Shown in pieces: positions 49,990-59,281 of a DNA stretch of 64,000 bases. The DNA comes from Arthrobacter sp. Lineage in GTDB: Bacteria; Actinomycetota; Actinomycetes; Actinomycetales; Micrococcaceae. The DNA lies in assembly GCA_029257465.1 (NCBI GenBank), contig JARIBG010000061.1:1-64000 (forward strand), in the 5' to 3' direction. Position 1 is the stretch's first letter, and every line of letters begins with the position of its first letter. A program made the translations under genes and the position numbers. A model generated the notes under the pieces. That model saw only the letters and a program-made list of their open reading frames with translations, had not been told where the DNA came from and made no database searches.

Positions 49990-51177
49990 TCAGACCCGGT
50001 GCTCGGGCTGTGACTTGGGGACCCGCATGGTGATCAGGGTTCCCGCACCGGGGGCGGTGTCGATCACGAGCCCGTGATCGTCTCCGTAGACCTGGCGCAG
50101 CCGCGAATCCACGTTGCGCAGTCCTACGTGCACTCCTTCGGTGTGGCCGGCGAGCACGGAGCGCAGGTGCTCCGGGTCTATCCCGACGCCGTCGTCCTCG
50201 ATGGTCACTTCCGCGAACGGGCCGGCATCGTGCGCGGTGATGGTGATGTTGCCGATGCCGTCCTTCGAGTCCAGTCCGTGGCGCACGGCGTTCTCGACGA
50301 GCGGTTGGAGGCTCAGGAACGGGATGACGGTACTGAGGACCTCCGGCCCCACGTTCAGGGTGACTCTCAGCCGGTCACCGAACCTGGCGCGTTCGAGCAG
50401 CAGATAGCGGTCGATGCTCAGCAGTTCCTCGGCGACCGTGGTGAAGTCCCCGTGGCGCCGGAAGGAGTAGCGCGTGAAGTCGGCGAACTCGACCACGAGT
50501 TCGCGTGCGCGCTCCGGGTCGGTGTTGATGAACGAGGCGATCGCGTTCAGCGAGTTGTAGATGAAGTGGGGGCTGATCTGGGCACGGAGGGCGCGGAGCT
50601 CGGCCTCGGCGAGCAGCCGCCGCGACGAGTCCAGTTCGGCCAGCTCCACCTGGGTCGACACCCAGCCGGCGAGCTCGTTGGTGGCGCGGACCAGTCCTGC
50701 GTTGACGACCGTCGCGAATGCGCCGACGGTACCCACCACGCGCTTCTCCACGCGGACAGGGGAGAGTACGAGCTCGCCGAGATCCGCGAGGCCGGCCTCC
50801 CTCACGCGCTGGCGCCGGAAGATCTGGGTCCGCCCGCTCTCGAGGACCTGCACCACCAGGGGCATCACGTCCTGCTGCGTTCCACGATTACCGTCCCAGG
50901 CGAGGACGCCGGCGTCGTCGCTGATCAGCAGGACGTCGCAGCGCAGGAGACCGCGCAGATGGCGGCTGGCCTTCTGTGCGCCCGAGGGGGTCAGACCCTC
51001 GCGCAGGTACTCGGAGGCGAGCGCGGCGGTGTGGAGGGTCGCGTACGTGGCGCGGTCGGCGTCGGACCCCAGATCGCGCGAGGACCGCGAGAGGCGGAAA
51101 CCGAGCGAGGCGACGACGGCGAGGGTGATGGCCGCGACGGCGCACACCAGGGCGGTGTCGACGGCGACGCTGAACAT
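49990..51177 (-). CDS. LytS-like sensor histidine kinase (His_kinase PF06580 type)
   Basis: LRALRAQISPHFIYNSLNAIASFI, LQPLVENAVRHGL, GVGIGLRN-like GVHVGLRNVDSRL. Confidence 0.92.
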   Translation of the reverse strand: MFSVAVDTALVCAVAAITLAVVASLGFRLSRSSRDLGSDADRATYATLHTAALASEYLREGLTPSGAQKASRHLRGLLRCDVLLISDDAGVLAWDGNRGTQQDVMPLVVQVLESGRTQIFRRQRVREAGLADLGELVLSPVRVEKRVVGTVGAFATVVNAGLVRATNELAGWVSTQVELAELDSSRRLLAEAELRALRAQISPHFIYNSLNAIASFINTDPERARELVVEFADFTRYSFRRHGDFTTVAEELLSIDRYLLLERARFGDRLRVTLNVGPEVLSTVIPFLSLQPLVENAVRHGLDSKDGIGNITITAHDAGPFAEVTIEDDGVGIDPEHLRSVLAGHTEGVHVGLRNVDSRLRQVYGDDHGLVIDTAPGAGTLITMRVPKSQPEHRV

Positions 51178-51213
51178 CGCTCCAGACTAGCCGTGCGGTG
51201 CCCACCCTGATCG

Positions 51214-51244
51214 ACGGTTCATCGTGCCGGCCTACCGTTCACCG
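51214..51244. promoter_or_regulatory. Candidate LytTR response-regulator binding site (direct repeat)
   Basis: ACGGTTCATCG and ACCGTTCACCG, 20-bp start-to-start spacing, between kinase start and DUF485-actP operon. Confidence 0.55.
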
Positions 51245-51397
51245 CACGCGGCGGCGCGCTCACCGACGCGGCAGCTCGTCGGGCTGGCAATGACCGCCCT
51301 CGTACCCCACAGTGATGACTGTCACACCGATCCGCCCTGCCGAGCGGCGGGGACGCCGCCCTGCGGCGAGGGTGACGTCCCAACCGAAGGAGCAATC

Positions 51398-51781
51398 ATG
51401 GGTTCCCACCCAGTAGAGCCGCCTGCCGGCTCCGGTGCTGCCGTGGACTTCACCGAGGTCCAGCAGACCGAGCAGTTCAGGGAGCTGCGCAAACGCCACC
51501 GCAGCTTCGTCTTCCCTATGGCGGTGTTCTTCCTGCTGTGGTACTTCGCCTACGTCCTCCTGGCCGACTACGCCCATGACTTCATGGCCACACCGGTCTT
51601 CGGCAACATCAACATCGGCATCATCCTCGGGCTGCTGCAGTTCGTCAGCACGTTCGTCATCACCATGTGGTACGTGAGCTACGCGAACCGACGTCTCGAC
51701 CCGATCGCGGCCGAGCTGCGGCACGAGCTCGAGGAAGCCGCACCAGAAGCATTCATCGATCCTGCAGGCGGCACCAAATGA
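51398..51781 (+). CDS. DUF485 domain-containing membrane protein
   Basis: FRELRKRHRSFVFPMAVFFLLWYFAYVLLADYAHDFM; ATGA overlap with actP. Confidence 0.9.
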   Translation: MGSHPVEPPAGSGAAVDFTEVQQTEQFRELRKRHRSFVFPMAVFFLLWYFAYVLLADYAHDFMATPVFGNINIGIILGLLQFVSTFVITMWYVSYANRRLDPIAAELRHELEEAAPEAFIDPAGGTK

Positions 51782-53415
51782 CCTCCCTCGGCAGTGCGGT
51801 TCTCCGCGTCCCGCTCCAGAGTGCGGAGGCGACGAGTGTCGGTTCGCCGGTCCTCAACATCTCCATCTTCGGTGCGTTCGTCGCGATCACCCTGGTGATC
51901 GTGCTGCGGGCCAGCCGCAACAACAAGACGGCGGCAGACTACTACGCTGCCGGGCGCTCGTTCACCGGCGGCCAGAACGGGACGGCGATCGCCGGGGACT
52001 ATCTCTCGGCCGCATCCTTCCTCGGCATCGTGGGTGCCATCGCGATCAACGGCTACGACGGCTTCCTGTACTCCATCGGCTTTCTCGTGGCCTGGCTCGT
52101 GGCCCTGCTCCTGGTGGCGGAACTGCTCCGCAACACCGGCAAGTTCACCATGGCCGACGTCCTGTCCTTCCGCCTGAAGCAGCGTCCGGTGCGGATCGCG
52201 GCGGCCATCACCACCCTGGCGGTCTGCTTCTTCTACCTCCTCGCGCAGATGGCCGGCGCCGGCGGACTGGTCTCGCTGCTGCTGGGCATCAATGATCGCC
52301 TCGGCCAGTCCCTGGTCATCACCGTGGTCGGTGTCCTCATGATCATGTACGTCCTGATCGGCGGCATGAAGGGCACCACCTGGGTGCAGATCATCAAGGC
52401 CTGCCTGCTGATCGCGGGCGCATTCATCATGACCATCTGGGTGCTGGTTCTGCACGACTTCAATCTCTCCACCCTGCTGGGTGCGGCGATCGAGACCTCC
52501 GGCAATGCGGCGATCACGAGCCCCGGCCTGCAGTACGGCGTCAGTGGCACCACACGGCTGGACTTCCTGTCCCTGGCGCTCGCCCTGGTTTTGGGCACCG
52601 CCGCCCTGCCGCACGTGCTGATGCGTTTCTACACCGTGCCCACGGCCAAGGAGGCACGACGGTCGGTGGTGTGGGCCATCTGGCTCATCGGTGCCTTCTA
52701 CCTCTTCACCCTCGTGCTCGGCTACGGCGCCAGTGCGCTGATCGGCGCGGAGCGCATCCAGGCGGCGCCCGGTGGCGTCAACTCTGCGGCACCGCTGCTG
52801 GCGTACGAACTCGGCGGATCGGTTCTGCTCGGCCTGATCTCGGCCGTGGCGTTCGCGACCATCCTGGCCGTCGTGGCCGGACTGACCATCACGGCCGCGG
52901 CGTCCTTCGCGCATGACATCTATGCGGGAGTCATTCGCAAGGGCAAGGTCGACCCCGACGGTGAGGTGAAGGTGGCGCGCCGTACGGTGGTCGTGATCGG
53001 CCTCCTCTCGATCGTCGGCGGGATCGGGGCCCAGGGCCAGAACGTGGCGTTCCTCGTGGCGCTCGCCTTCGCGGTGGCCGCCAGCGCCAATCTGCCGACC
53101 ATCCTCTACTCGCTGTTCTGGAAGAAGTTCAATACCCAGGGCGCCGTCTGGAGCATGTACGGCGGTCTCGGTTCGGCGATCCTGCTGATCGCGCTCTCTC
53201 CGGTGGTCTCCGGTGGGGAGAAATCGATGATCACGGGCGCCGATTTCTCGGTCTTCCCGCTCAGCAACCCGGGTATCGTCTCGATCCCGCTGGCGTTCCT
53301 GCTCGGCTGGCTCGGCACGGTGCTGTCCAGGACCGAGGAGGACCCCATGAAGCAGGCGGAGATGGAGGTCCGTTCGCTCACGGGTGTCGGCGCCGAGAAG
53401 GCGACCGATCACTGA
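51778..53415 (+). CDS. actP: Cation acetate symporter
   Basis: SSS family: YYAAGRSFTGGQNGTAIAGDYLSAASFLGIVGAIA, QNVAFLVALAFAVAASANLP. Confidence 0.92.
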   Translation: MTSLGSAVLRVPLQSAEATSVGSPVLNISIFGAFVAITLVIVLRASRNNKTAADYYAAGRSFTGGQNGTAIAGDYLSAASFLGIVGAIAINGYDGFLYSIGFLVAWLVALLLVAELLRNTGKFTMADVLSFRLKQRPVRIAAAITTLAVCFFYLLAQMAGAGGLVSLLLGINDRLGQSLVITVVGVLMIMYVLIGGMKGTTWVQIIKACLLIAGAFIMTIWVLVLHDFNLSTLLGAAIETSGNAAITSPGLQYGVSGTTRLDFLSLALALVLGTAALPHVLMRFYTVPTAKEARRSVVWAIWLIGAFYLFTLVLGYGASALIGAERIQAAPGGVNSAAPLLAYELGGSVLLGLISAVAFATILAVVAGLTITAAASFAHDIYAGVIRKGKVDPDGEVKVARRTVVVIGLLSIVGGIGAQGQNVAFLVALAFAVAASANLPTILYSLFWKKFNTQGAVWSMYGGLGSAILLIALSPVVSGGEKSMITGADFSVFPLSNPGIVSIPLAFLLGWLGTVLSRTEEDPMKQAEMEVRSLTGVGAEKATDH

Positions 53416-53431
53416 CGATTCCTGTCATGCA

Positions 53432-53465
53432 ACGCGAGGCCGTCCCTGCGGGGGCGGCCTCGCGT
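53432..53465 (+). terminator. Terminator-like hairpin after actP
   Basis: ACGCGAGGCCG / CGGCCTCGCGT perfect 11-bp stem. Confidence 0.5.
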
Positions 53466-53496
53466 CGCGTCCGGCGTAAGTGCTGCTCAGTACCGG

Positions 53497-53973
53497 TCAC
53501 GACGGCGGCAGCGGCCCGCGTTCGAGCAGCGGCTCCACCCGGAAGGGGACGAGCTCACCCATGGCCAGGGAGGTGTCGCACCGCTCGACGCCGTCGCACG
53601 CCAGGACCTTCCCGTTGATGCGGAACAGATCCTCGGCGTCGACGGCCACCACGCGGACCAGGATGTCGGACTGGCCGGTCACCCCGAACGCCTCGATGAC
53701 CTCCGGTATCGCGGCGATGCTGGTGGCGATGGACCCTAGTTTCTGCTGCTGGACGTGCACGTGGATGAAGGCGGTCAGCGGATAGCCGAGCATGACGGTG
53801 TTGATGCGCCGCTCGAAGGAGAGGAAGACATTCTTCCTCTCCAGGTTCGCCATCCTGGCCTGCACGGTGTTCCTCGACAGGCTCAGTCGTTGGGCGAGGG
53901 CCACCACGGTACGCCGGGGGTCCTTCGCCATGGCCAGCAGGAGCCGCATGTCAGTGAGATCGAGGGGCTGCAT
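53497..53973 (-). CDS. Lrp/AsnC-family transcriptional regulator
   Basis: LTDMRLLLAMAKDPRRTVVALAQRLSLSRNTVQARMANLE; start at 53973 or 53991. Confidence 0.9.
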   Translation of the reverse strand: MQPLDLTDMRLLLAMAKDPRRTVVALAQRLSLSRNTVQARMANLERKNVFLSFERRINTVMLGYPLTAFIHVHVQQQKLGSIATSIAAIPEVIEAFGVTGQSDILVRVVAVDAEDLFRINGKVLACDGVERCDTSLAMGELVPFRVEPLLERGPLPPS

Positions 53974-54029
53974 AGTGCGCAACGCTAGCACGCTGTGAAG
54001 CGCGCTGATGGTGCACTCTGCTCACCTGG

Positions 54030-54047
54030 AGCGCATTCGGTTGCGCT
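54030..54047. promoter_or_regulatory. Candidate Lrp-type operator upstream of the keto-acid dehydrogenase operon
   Basis: AGCGCA-TTCGGT-TGCGCT inverted repeat in the lrp/E1a divergent region. Confidence 0.4.
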
Positions 54048-54174
54048 ACCTGCCTGCTGTGAGTATGGTCACAGCTACTCCGGGCAATGGCGCCCGGAGC
54101 CTACCCGCCTCGCTCCTTCCCGCGGAGGAGCCGCGCCGGCGGAGGAGCTGCGATGAATGCGAAGGTTGACTGAC

Positions 54175-55377
54175 ATGAACCAGGACGGTGCCCTGCAAGG
54201 ATCGGAGCCGGACGGCGGACACGACGCGTCCGGTCGAGAGCCGGCCTCAGCGAGCGGTACGGTGCTGCCCGGACCCCTGCGCGACGGCGCGGACGACCTT
54301 GTGCAGCTCATCGATCATCACGGTGTCCGCCACCCACACGAGCATTACGACGAGCTGATCACCGACGTCGACGGCGCCGCGCTGCGCAAGCTGTACGAGG
54401 ACATGGTCGTGGTCCGGCGCATCGACGCCGAGGCAACCGCCCTCCAGCGCCAGGGCGAGCTGGCCCTGTGGCCACCGCTCCTGGGTCAGGAGGCAGCACA
54501 GATCGGCTCGGGACGCGCGCTGCGCGAGGACGACTTCGTCTTCTCCAGCTACCGCGAGAACGCCGTGGCCTACTGCCGCGGGGTCGATCTCACGGACCTG
54601 CTGCGGGTGTGGCGGGGCAACGCGTCCTCCGGTTGGGACCCCTACTCCATCAACATGGCAACACCCCAGGTCATCATCGGGGCGCAGACGCTGCATGCCA
54701 CGGGCTATGCAATGGGGATCACGCAGGACGGTGCGGATTCCGTCGCGGTGACCTACTTCGGTGACGGTGCGACGAGTCAGGGCGACGTCAACGAGGCCAT
54801 GGTCTTCGCCGCGAGCTACCAGGCGCCGGTGATCTTCTTCTGCCAGAACAACCACTGGGCCATCTCGGAGCCGGTGGGCCTGCAGGCCCACGTGCCGATA
54901 GCCCGCAGGGCCCCGGGATTCGGTATCCCGTCCGTCCGTGTCGACGGCAACGACGTCCTCGCGTGCCTCGCCGTGACCCGGGAGGCACTGGCCCGCGCGA
55001 GATCGGGTGGCGGCCCCACCTTCATCGAGGCGGTCACCTACCGCATGGGACCGCACACCACGGCGGATGATCCCAAGCGTTACCGCGACGCGAACGAACT
55101 CGAGGACTGGGCTTCCCGTGATCCGTTGGCCCGCCTCGCCACGCTCCTGGATTCACTCGGGCTGCTCGACGCCGACTACACGGACGCGGTGAAGGCCACG
55201 GCGGATGCCATCGCCGCCGAGCTGCGCCAGGGCTGCCTGTCGATGCCCGAACCGGAGCCGACGGACGTCTTCAAGCACGTCTACAGTGCACCGAACTCAT
55301 GGCTCGACCGCCAGCAGGACCACTACGAGCGCTATCTCGCCTCGTTCGCCGAGACGTCCCAGGAAGGATCACGCTGA
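54175..55377 (+). CDS. Thiamine-PP dependent dehydrogenase E1 component subunit alpha (branched-chain keto acid type)
   Basis: GDGATSQGDVNEAMVFAASYQAPVIFFCQNNHWAIS TPP motif; adjacent E1 beta and E2. Confidence 0.9.
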   Translation: MNQDGALQGSEPDGGHDASGREPASASGTVLPGPLRDGADDLVQLIDHHGVRHPHEHYDELITDVDGAALRKLYEDMVVVRRIDAEATALQRQGELALWPPLLGQEAAQIGSGRALREDDFVFSSYRENAVAYCRGVDLTDLLRVWRGNASSGWDPYSINMATPQVIIGAQTLHATGYAMGITQDGADSVAVTYFGDGATSQGDVNEAMVFAASYQAPVIFFCQNNHWAISEPVGLQAHVPIARRAPGFGIPSVRVDGNDVLACLAVTREALARARSGGGPTFIEAVTYRMGPHTTADDPKRYRDANELEDWASRDPLARLATLLDSLGLLDADYTDAVKATADAIAAELRQGCLSMPEPEPTDVFKHVYSAPNSWLDRQQDHYERYLASFAETSQEGSR

Positions 55378-56399
55378 TGTCCACCATGACGTTCGGCCGC
55401 GCCATCACCGCAGGTCTCCGACGCGCCATGGAGGTTGATCCCAAGGTGATCCTCATGGGGGAGGACATCGGCAAGCTCGGCGGTGTCTTCCGCATCACCG
55501 ACGGACTGCAGAAGGACTTCGGTGCGCACCGCGTCCTCGACAGCCCACTGGCCGAGTCCGGCATCCTCGGGACCGCCGTCGGCCTGGCCTACCGCGGGTA
55601 CCGCCCCGTGGTGGAGATCCAGTTCGACGGCTTCATCTACCCGGCGTTCGACCAGATCGTCTGCCAGGTGGCCAAGCTGCATTACCGCACGCAGGGCGCG
55701 GTGAAGATGCCCATCACCATCCGGGTGCCCTTCGGGGGCGGTATCGGTTCGCCCGAGCACCACTCCGAGTCTCCCGAGGCCTACTTCACCCACACCTCCG
55801 GGCTACGGGTGGTGAGCGTCTCCAACCCGCAGGACGCCTATACGATGATCCAGCAGGCGATTGCCAGCGATGATCCGGTGCTGTACTTCGAGCCGAAACG
55901 CCGGTACCACGTCAAGGGCGAGGTCGACGAGTCAGCTGATCGGCCGGCACCGGATGTGGGCGCGGCCCAGGTGGTCACAGAGGGCACCGACGTCACACTC
56001 GTCACCTACGGGCCGCTGGTCCCGACGGCGCGCGATGCCGCCGTCGCGGCTTCCGACGAGGACATCTCCATCGAGGTCATCGATCTGCGCTCCCTCGCCC
56101 CCATCGACTACGCCACGATCGAGGCTTCCGTCCGGAAGACCGGCCGGCTCGTCATCACGCACGAGGCAGCGCAGTCGGGCGGCCTCGGCGCGGAGATCGC
56201 GGCCAGTATCACCGAGCGGTGCTTCGACGTCCTCGAGCACGCACCCGTGCGGATCACGGGCTTCGACATCCCGTACCCGTACTCGAAGCTCGAGTTCCAC
56301 CACCTGCCCGATCTCGACCGGATCCTCGACGGGGTGGACCGCGTGCTGCGCCGGCCCAACTCCCTGAGCGGACTGACCACTGAAGGAGTCTCCTCGTGA
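55377..56399 (+). CDS. 2-oxoacid dehydrogenase E1 component subunit beta
   Basis: MGEDIGKLGGVFRITDGLQKDFGAHRVLDSPLAESGILGTAVGLAYRGYRPVVEIQF. Confidence 0.92.
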   Translation: MSTMTFGRAITAGLRRAMEVDPKVILMGEDIGKLGGVFRITDGLQKDFGAHRVLDSPLAESGILGTAVGLAYRGYRPVVEIQFDGFIYPAFDQIVCQVAKLHYRTQGAVKMPITIRVPFGGGIGSPEHHSESPEAYFTHTSGLRVVSVSNPQDAYTMIQQAIASDDPVLYFEPKRRYHVKGEVDESADRPAPDVGAAQVVTEGTDVTLVTYGPLVPTARDAAVAASDEDISIEVIDLRSLAPIDYATIEASVRKTGRLVITHEAAQSGGLGAEIAASITERCFDVLEHAPVRITGFDIPYPYSKLEFHHLPDLDRILDGVDRVLRRPNSLSGLTTEGVSS

Positions 56400-57859
56400 C
56401 CACGACGACGACCAACCGGGTCAAGGAGTTCCGCCTGCCCGATCTCGGAGAAGGATTGACGGAGTCCGAGATCGTCCAGTGGCACGTGGCCGAGGGCGAC
56501 TCGGTCGAGCTGAACCAGATCATCGCCGACGTCGAGACGGCGAAGGCCGTGGTCGAGCTGCCCTCGCCCTACGCGGGTACGGTGCTTCGCCTGCACGAGA
56601 CGGCCGGGACCGTCGTCGACGTCGGGGCTCCGATCGTCTCCTTCGAGGTGCCGGGGGAGCCGGAGGGGACGTCCCTGGACGCTCCGCCGGTCACGCCCAC
56701 CGTGACACCTCCGTCGGCGCCGGAGACCGCGTCCGACGAGGTGGCCGTACCACCCCTGGAGATCGCGGACACAGAGTCAGTTCCGGCCAGGCGGGAGCCG
56801 AATCTCGTGGGCTATGGCGCTGCCCTGGAGAAGAGCGGGAGGCCCAAGCGTCGGAGTCGAGCGCAGCAGGCGAGGACAGCCGCGGCAGCACCGTCCCCTG
56901 TTGCGAAGCCCGTGGACCCGCCACCCGCCGAGTCCTCACAGCCTCCTGCCGAGCGTCCACGGTCCACGCCTCCCGTGCGCAAACTGGCGCGTGATCTCGG
57001 GATCTCCCTCGAGACCGTGACGGGCTCGGGACCGGGTGGCCTGATCGTGCGCGATGACGTCCTGGCCGCCGTCGGGGGAAGCTCGGCAGAGCTCTCGTCG
57101 GTGCCGCCGCCCGCTGAGGCCCTGTCAGCCGTCGATCCGGGTGGGCCCCCCGCGACCGCCGGGCAGACGCGCACACCCATCAGAGGTATGCGCAAGCACA
57201 CCGCGGCGGCGATGGTGGCCAGTGCCTTCACGGCTCCGCACGTCACGGAGTTCCTGACCATCGACGTCACGCCGACCATGGAACTGCTCGCGGAGCTGAA
57301 GGCGAGCCGGGCGTTCGAGGGCGCCCGGGTCACACCCCTGACGATCGTCGCGAAGGCCCTGTGCATCGCTGCGGCGCGGAACCCGACCCTCAATTCGTCG
57401 TGGGACGAGCAGGCCCAGGAGATCGTGCAGTACGCGGACATCAATCTCGGCATTGCCGCCGCGACGCCGCGCGGGCTGCTGGTGCCCAACATCAAGGCCG
57501 CGCAGTCCCTCTCGCTGGTGGAGCTCGCGCGCGCGCTGGGCTCGCTGACCGAGACCGCCCGTGCCGGGAAGACACCTCCTGCGGATCTCACCGGGGGCAC
57601 CATCTCCATCACGAACATCGGTGTCTTCGGCATCGACGCCGGCACGCCGATCCTGAATCCGGGCGAAGCGGCCATCCTGGCCGTGGGAGCGGTGCGCAGC
57701 ATGCCGTGGGAGTACCAGGGCGCCGTGGCCCTCCGGTCCGTCATGACGCTCAGCCTGTCCTTCGATCACCGGTTGGTGGACGGCGAACAGGGCTCGCGCT
57801 TCCTCGCCGACATCGGGCTGATCCTCCGGAACCCGGCGATGGTCCTCACCATGGTCTAG
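56396..57859 (+). CDS. 2-oxoacid dehydrogenase E2 (dihydrolipoamide acyltransferase)
   Basis: Lipoyl domain LPDLGEGLTESEI..DVETAKAVVELPSPYAG; PSBD VRKLARDLGIS; catalytic FDHRLVDGEQG; GTG start. Confidence 0.93.
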   Translation: MTTTTTNRVKEFRLPDLGEGLTESEIVQWHVAEGDSVELNQIIADVETAKAVVELPSPYAGTVLRLHETAGTVVDVGAPIVSFEVPGEPEGTSLDAPPVTPTVTPPSAPETASDEVAVPPLEIADTESVPARREPNLVGYGAALEKSGRPKRRSRAQQARTAAAAPSPVAKPVDPPPAESSQPPAERPRSTPPVRKLARDLGISLETVTGSGPGGLIVRDDVLAAVGGSSAELSSVPPPAEALSAVDPGGPPATAGQTRTPIRGMRKHTAAAMVASAFTAPHVTEFLTIDVTPTMELLAELKASRAFEGARVTPLTIVAKALCIAAARNPTLNSSWDEQAQEIVQYADINLGIAAATPRGLLVPNIKAAQSLSLVELARALGSLTETARAGKTPPADLTGGTISITNIGVFGIDAGTPILNPGEAAILAVGAVRSMPWEYQGAVALRSVMTLSLSFDHRLVDGEQGSRFLADIGLILRNPAMVLTMV

Positions 57860-57955
57860 CTGTGACATTGCGGCCGAGCCGGCAGAAGTGACCGCGCGTG
57901 ATCGCACAGTATGGTCATGGCTGCAATTTCGTCGCAAGCGATTGCCCGGACGGCG

Positions 57956-58423
57956 CTACTGCAGCTCGAGGACGACTTCCTCGACCACGGCGCCGCGGGC
58001 CACAGCAAAGCCCTGCGTCTGGCCGATCTCCGCGAAGCCCCAGCGCTCGAGGATACGGATGGAGCCGATGTTGTCGGCCACCGCCCGGGCTCGGACGGGT
58101 CGCTCGGATACTTCCTCGAGGAACTGCCCCACCGCCGCCGTGGTGATGCCCTTCCCCCAGTGCGAGCGATCGATCCAGTAGCTGATCTCGGGTACCTCGC
58201 CGTCGTGGTATGCGAGGATGCTGCCCACCACCTCGCCGTCGGAGAGGATGGTCCGCACCGAGATCAACGGATCATTGAGGATGTCCTGCCAGTGGTGGTC
58301 GAAGACGCCTCGATCCGAGGGGTTCTTGGCGCCGAAAGCGGCCATGTGGTTGGCGCGGGGGTCCAGCTGGTGCGAGAAGAACTCGTCGAGGTCGGTGGCT
58401 TCAACGGCGCGGAGGGTGATCAC
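57956..58423 (-). CDS. GNAT family N-acetyltransferase
   Basis: ISYWIDRSHWGKGITTAAVGQFLEE, ADNIGSIRILERWGF. Confidence 0.88.
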   Translation of the reverse strand: MITLRAVEATDLDEFFSHQLDPRANHMAAFGAKNPSDRGVFDHHWQDILNDPLISVRTILSDGEVVGSILAYHDGEVPEISYWIDRSHWGKGITTAAVGQFLEEVSERPVRARAVADNIGSIRILERWGFAEIGQTQGFAVARGAVVEEVVLELQ

Positions 58424-58520
58424 GGCAATTCTCCCGGTCGGTCGATCGGCCGGCGGTTCAGCGCGGCCGGGGCGTTTCGTGCTTCAGCGTACAGCCAGCC
58501 CGATGGACGACGACGGAGGA

Positions 58521-59132
58521 TCACGTGGTCAGGGCTGCCCACGCCATCTCCTCGAGCAGTGTCCGCAGCAGATCCCGCTCCGGTCCGGCGCCTGTGCCGT
58601 GCGCGGCGTGCGGCGTGGAGTTGATGAGGCCGAAGACCGCGTGGACCCGTCGCCGCTGCAGGGAGCGGTCCGAGTCCGGTCGATAGGCTGCAAGCTCGTC
58701 CACCCACAGCTGCACGTAGTTGCGCTGCAGCGAGCGGACGCTGCGCTCGTCGTCCGTCATGAGCGAGCCGAGGTCGCGATCCTGGACGCGGATGACGTCG
58801 GCGTGGTTCAGCGCGAACTCCACCTGGAATCCGATGAGGGCCTTGAGTGCCTCCTCCGGGGAGGAGGACACCCCGGCAACGGCTCGTGCGCCCTTCAGGA
58901 GGTCCTCGCTGACCCCGATGAGCAGGGCGGAGAGCACGGACGGCTTGCCGGCGAAGTGGCGATAGACCGCCGGGCCGCTGACGCCGGCGGCAGCCCCGAG
59001 ATCCTCGATCGACACGCCGTTGTAGCCGCGGTCGGCGAAGAGGTGGGCGGCAGCATCCAGGAGCGCAGCGCGCCGGGTAGCCTTGGCGATACTGCGCCCC
59101 GTGACGCGGTCTTCCGTGGGCTGTGCCTCCAT
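58521..59132 (-). CDS. TetR-family transcriptional regulator
   Basis: RRAALLDAAAHLFADRGYNGVSIEDLGAAAGVSGPAVYRHFAGKPSVLSALL; start chosen at MEAQPTEDR. Confidence 0.9.
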   Translation of the reverse strand: MEAQPTEDRVTGRSIAKATRRAALLDAAAHLFADRGYNGVSIEDLGAAAGVSGPAVYRHFAGKPSVLSALLIGVSEDLLKGARAVAGVSSSPEEALKALIGFQVEFALNHADVIRVQDRDLGSLMTDDERSVRSLQRNYVQLWVDELAAYRPDSDRSLQRRRVHAVFGLINSTPHAAHGTGAGPERDLLRTLLEEMAWAALTT

Positions 59133-59227
59133 GGGTGTCCTTGTCGTCGGTTGGGCAGTCGCCCTCCACCGTGGGTGGACACTGGGGTGGGCGGACACTG
59201 AGGTGGTGGACAAGCGGGTTGATGAAT

Positions 59228-59248
59228 ACTAACCTGATTCCGGTTAGT
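59228..59248. promoter_or_regulatory. Candidate TetR-family operator
   Basis: ACTAACC-TGATTCC-GGTTAGT inverted repeat in the TetR/carboxylase divergent intergenic region. Confidence 0.55.
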
Positions 59249-59281
59249 GTCTGCTAACTGAATCCCTCCAGGAAGTAGTCG

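Noticed and set aside
51679-53412. 577-aa minus-strand ORF
   Set aside because: Antisense to actP; rich in D/R/H/Q/G as expected from a complementary codon frame of a membrane protein.
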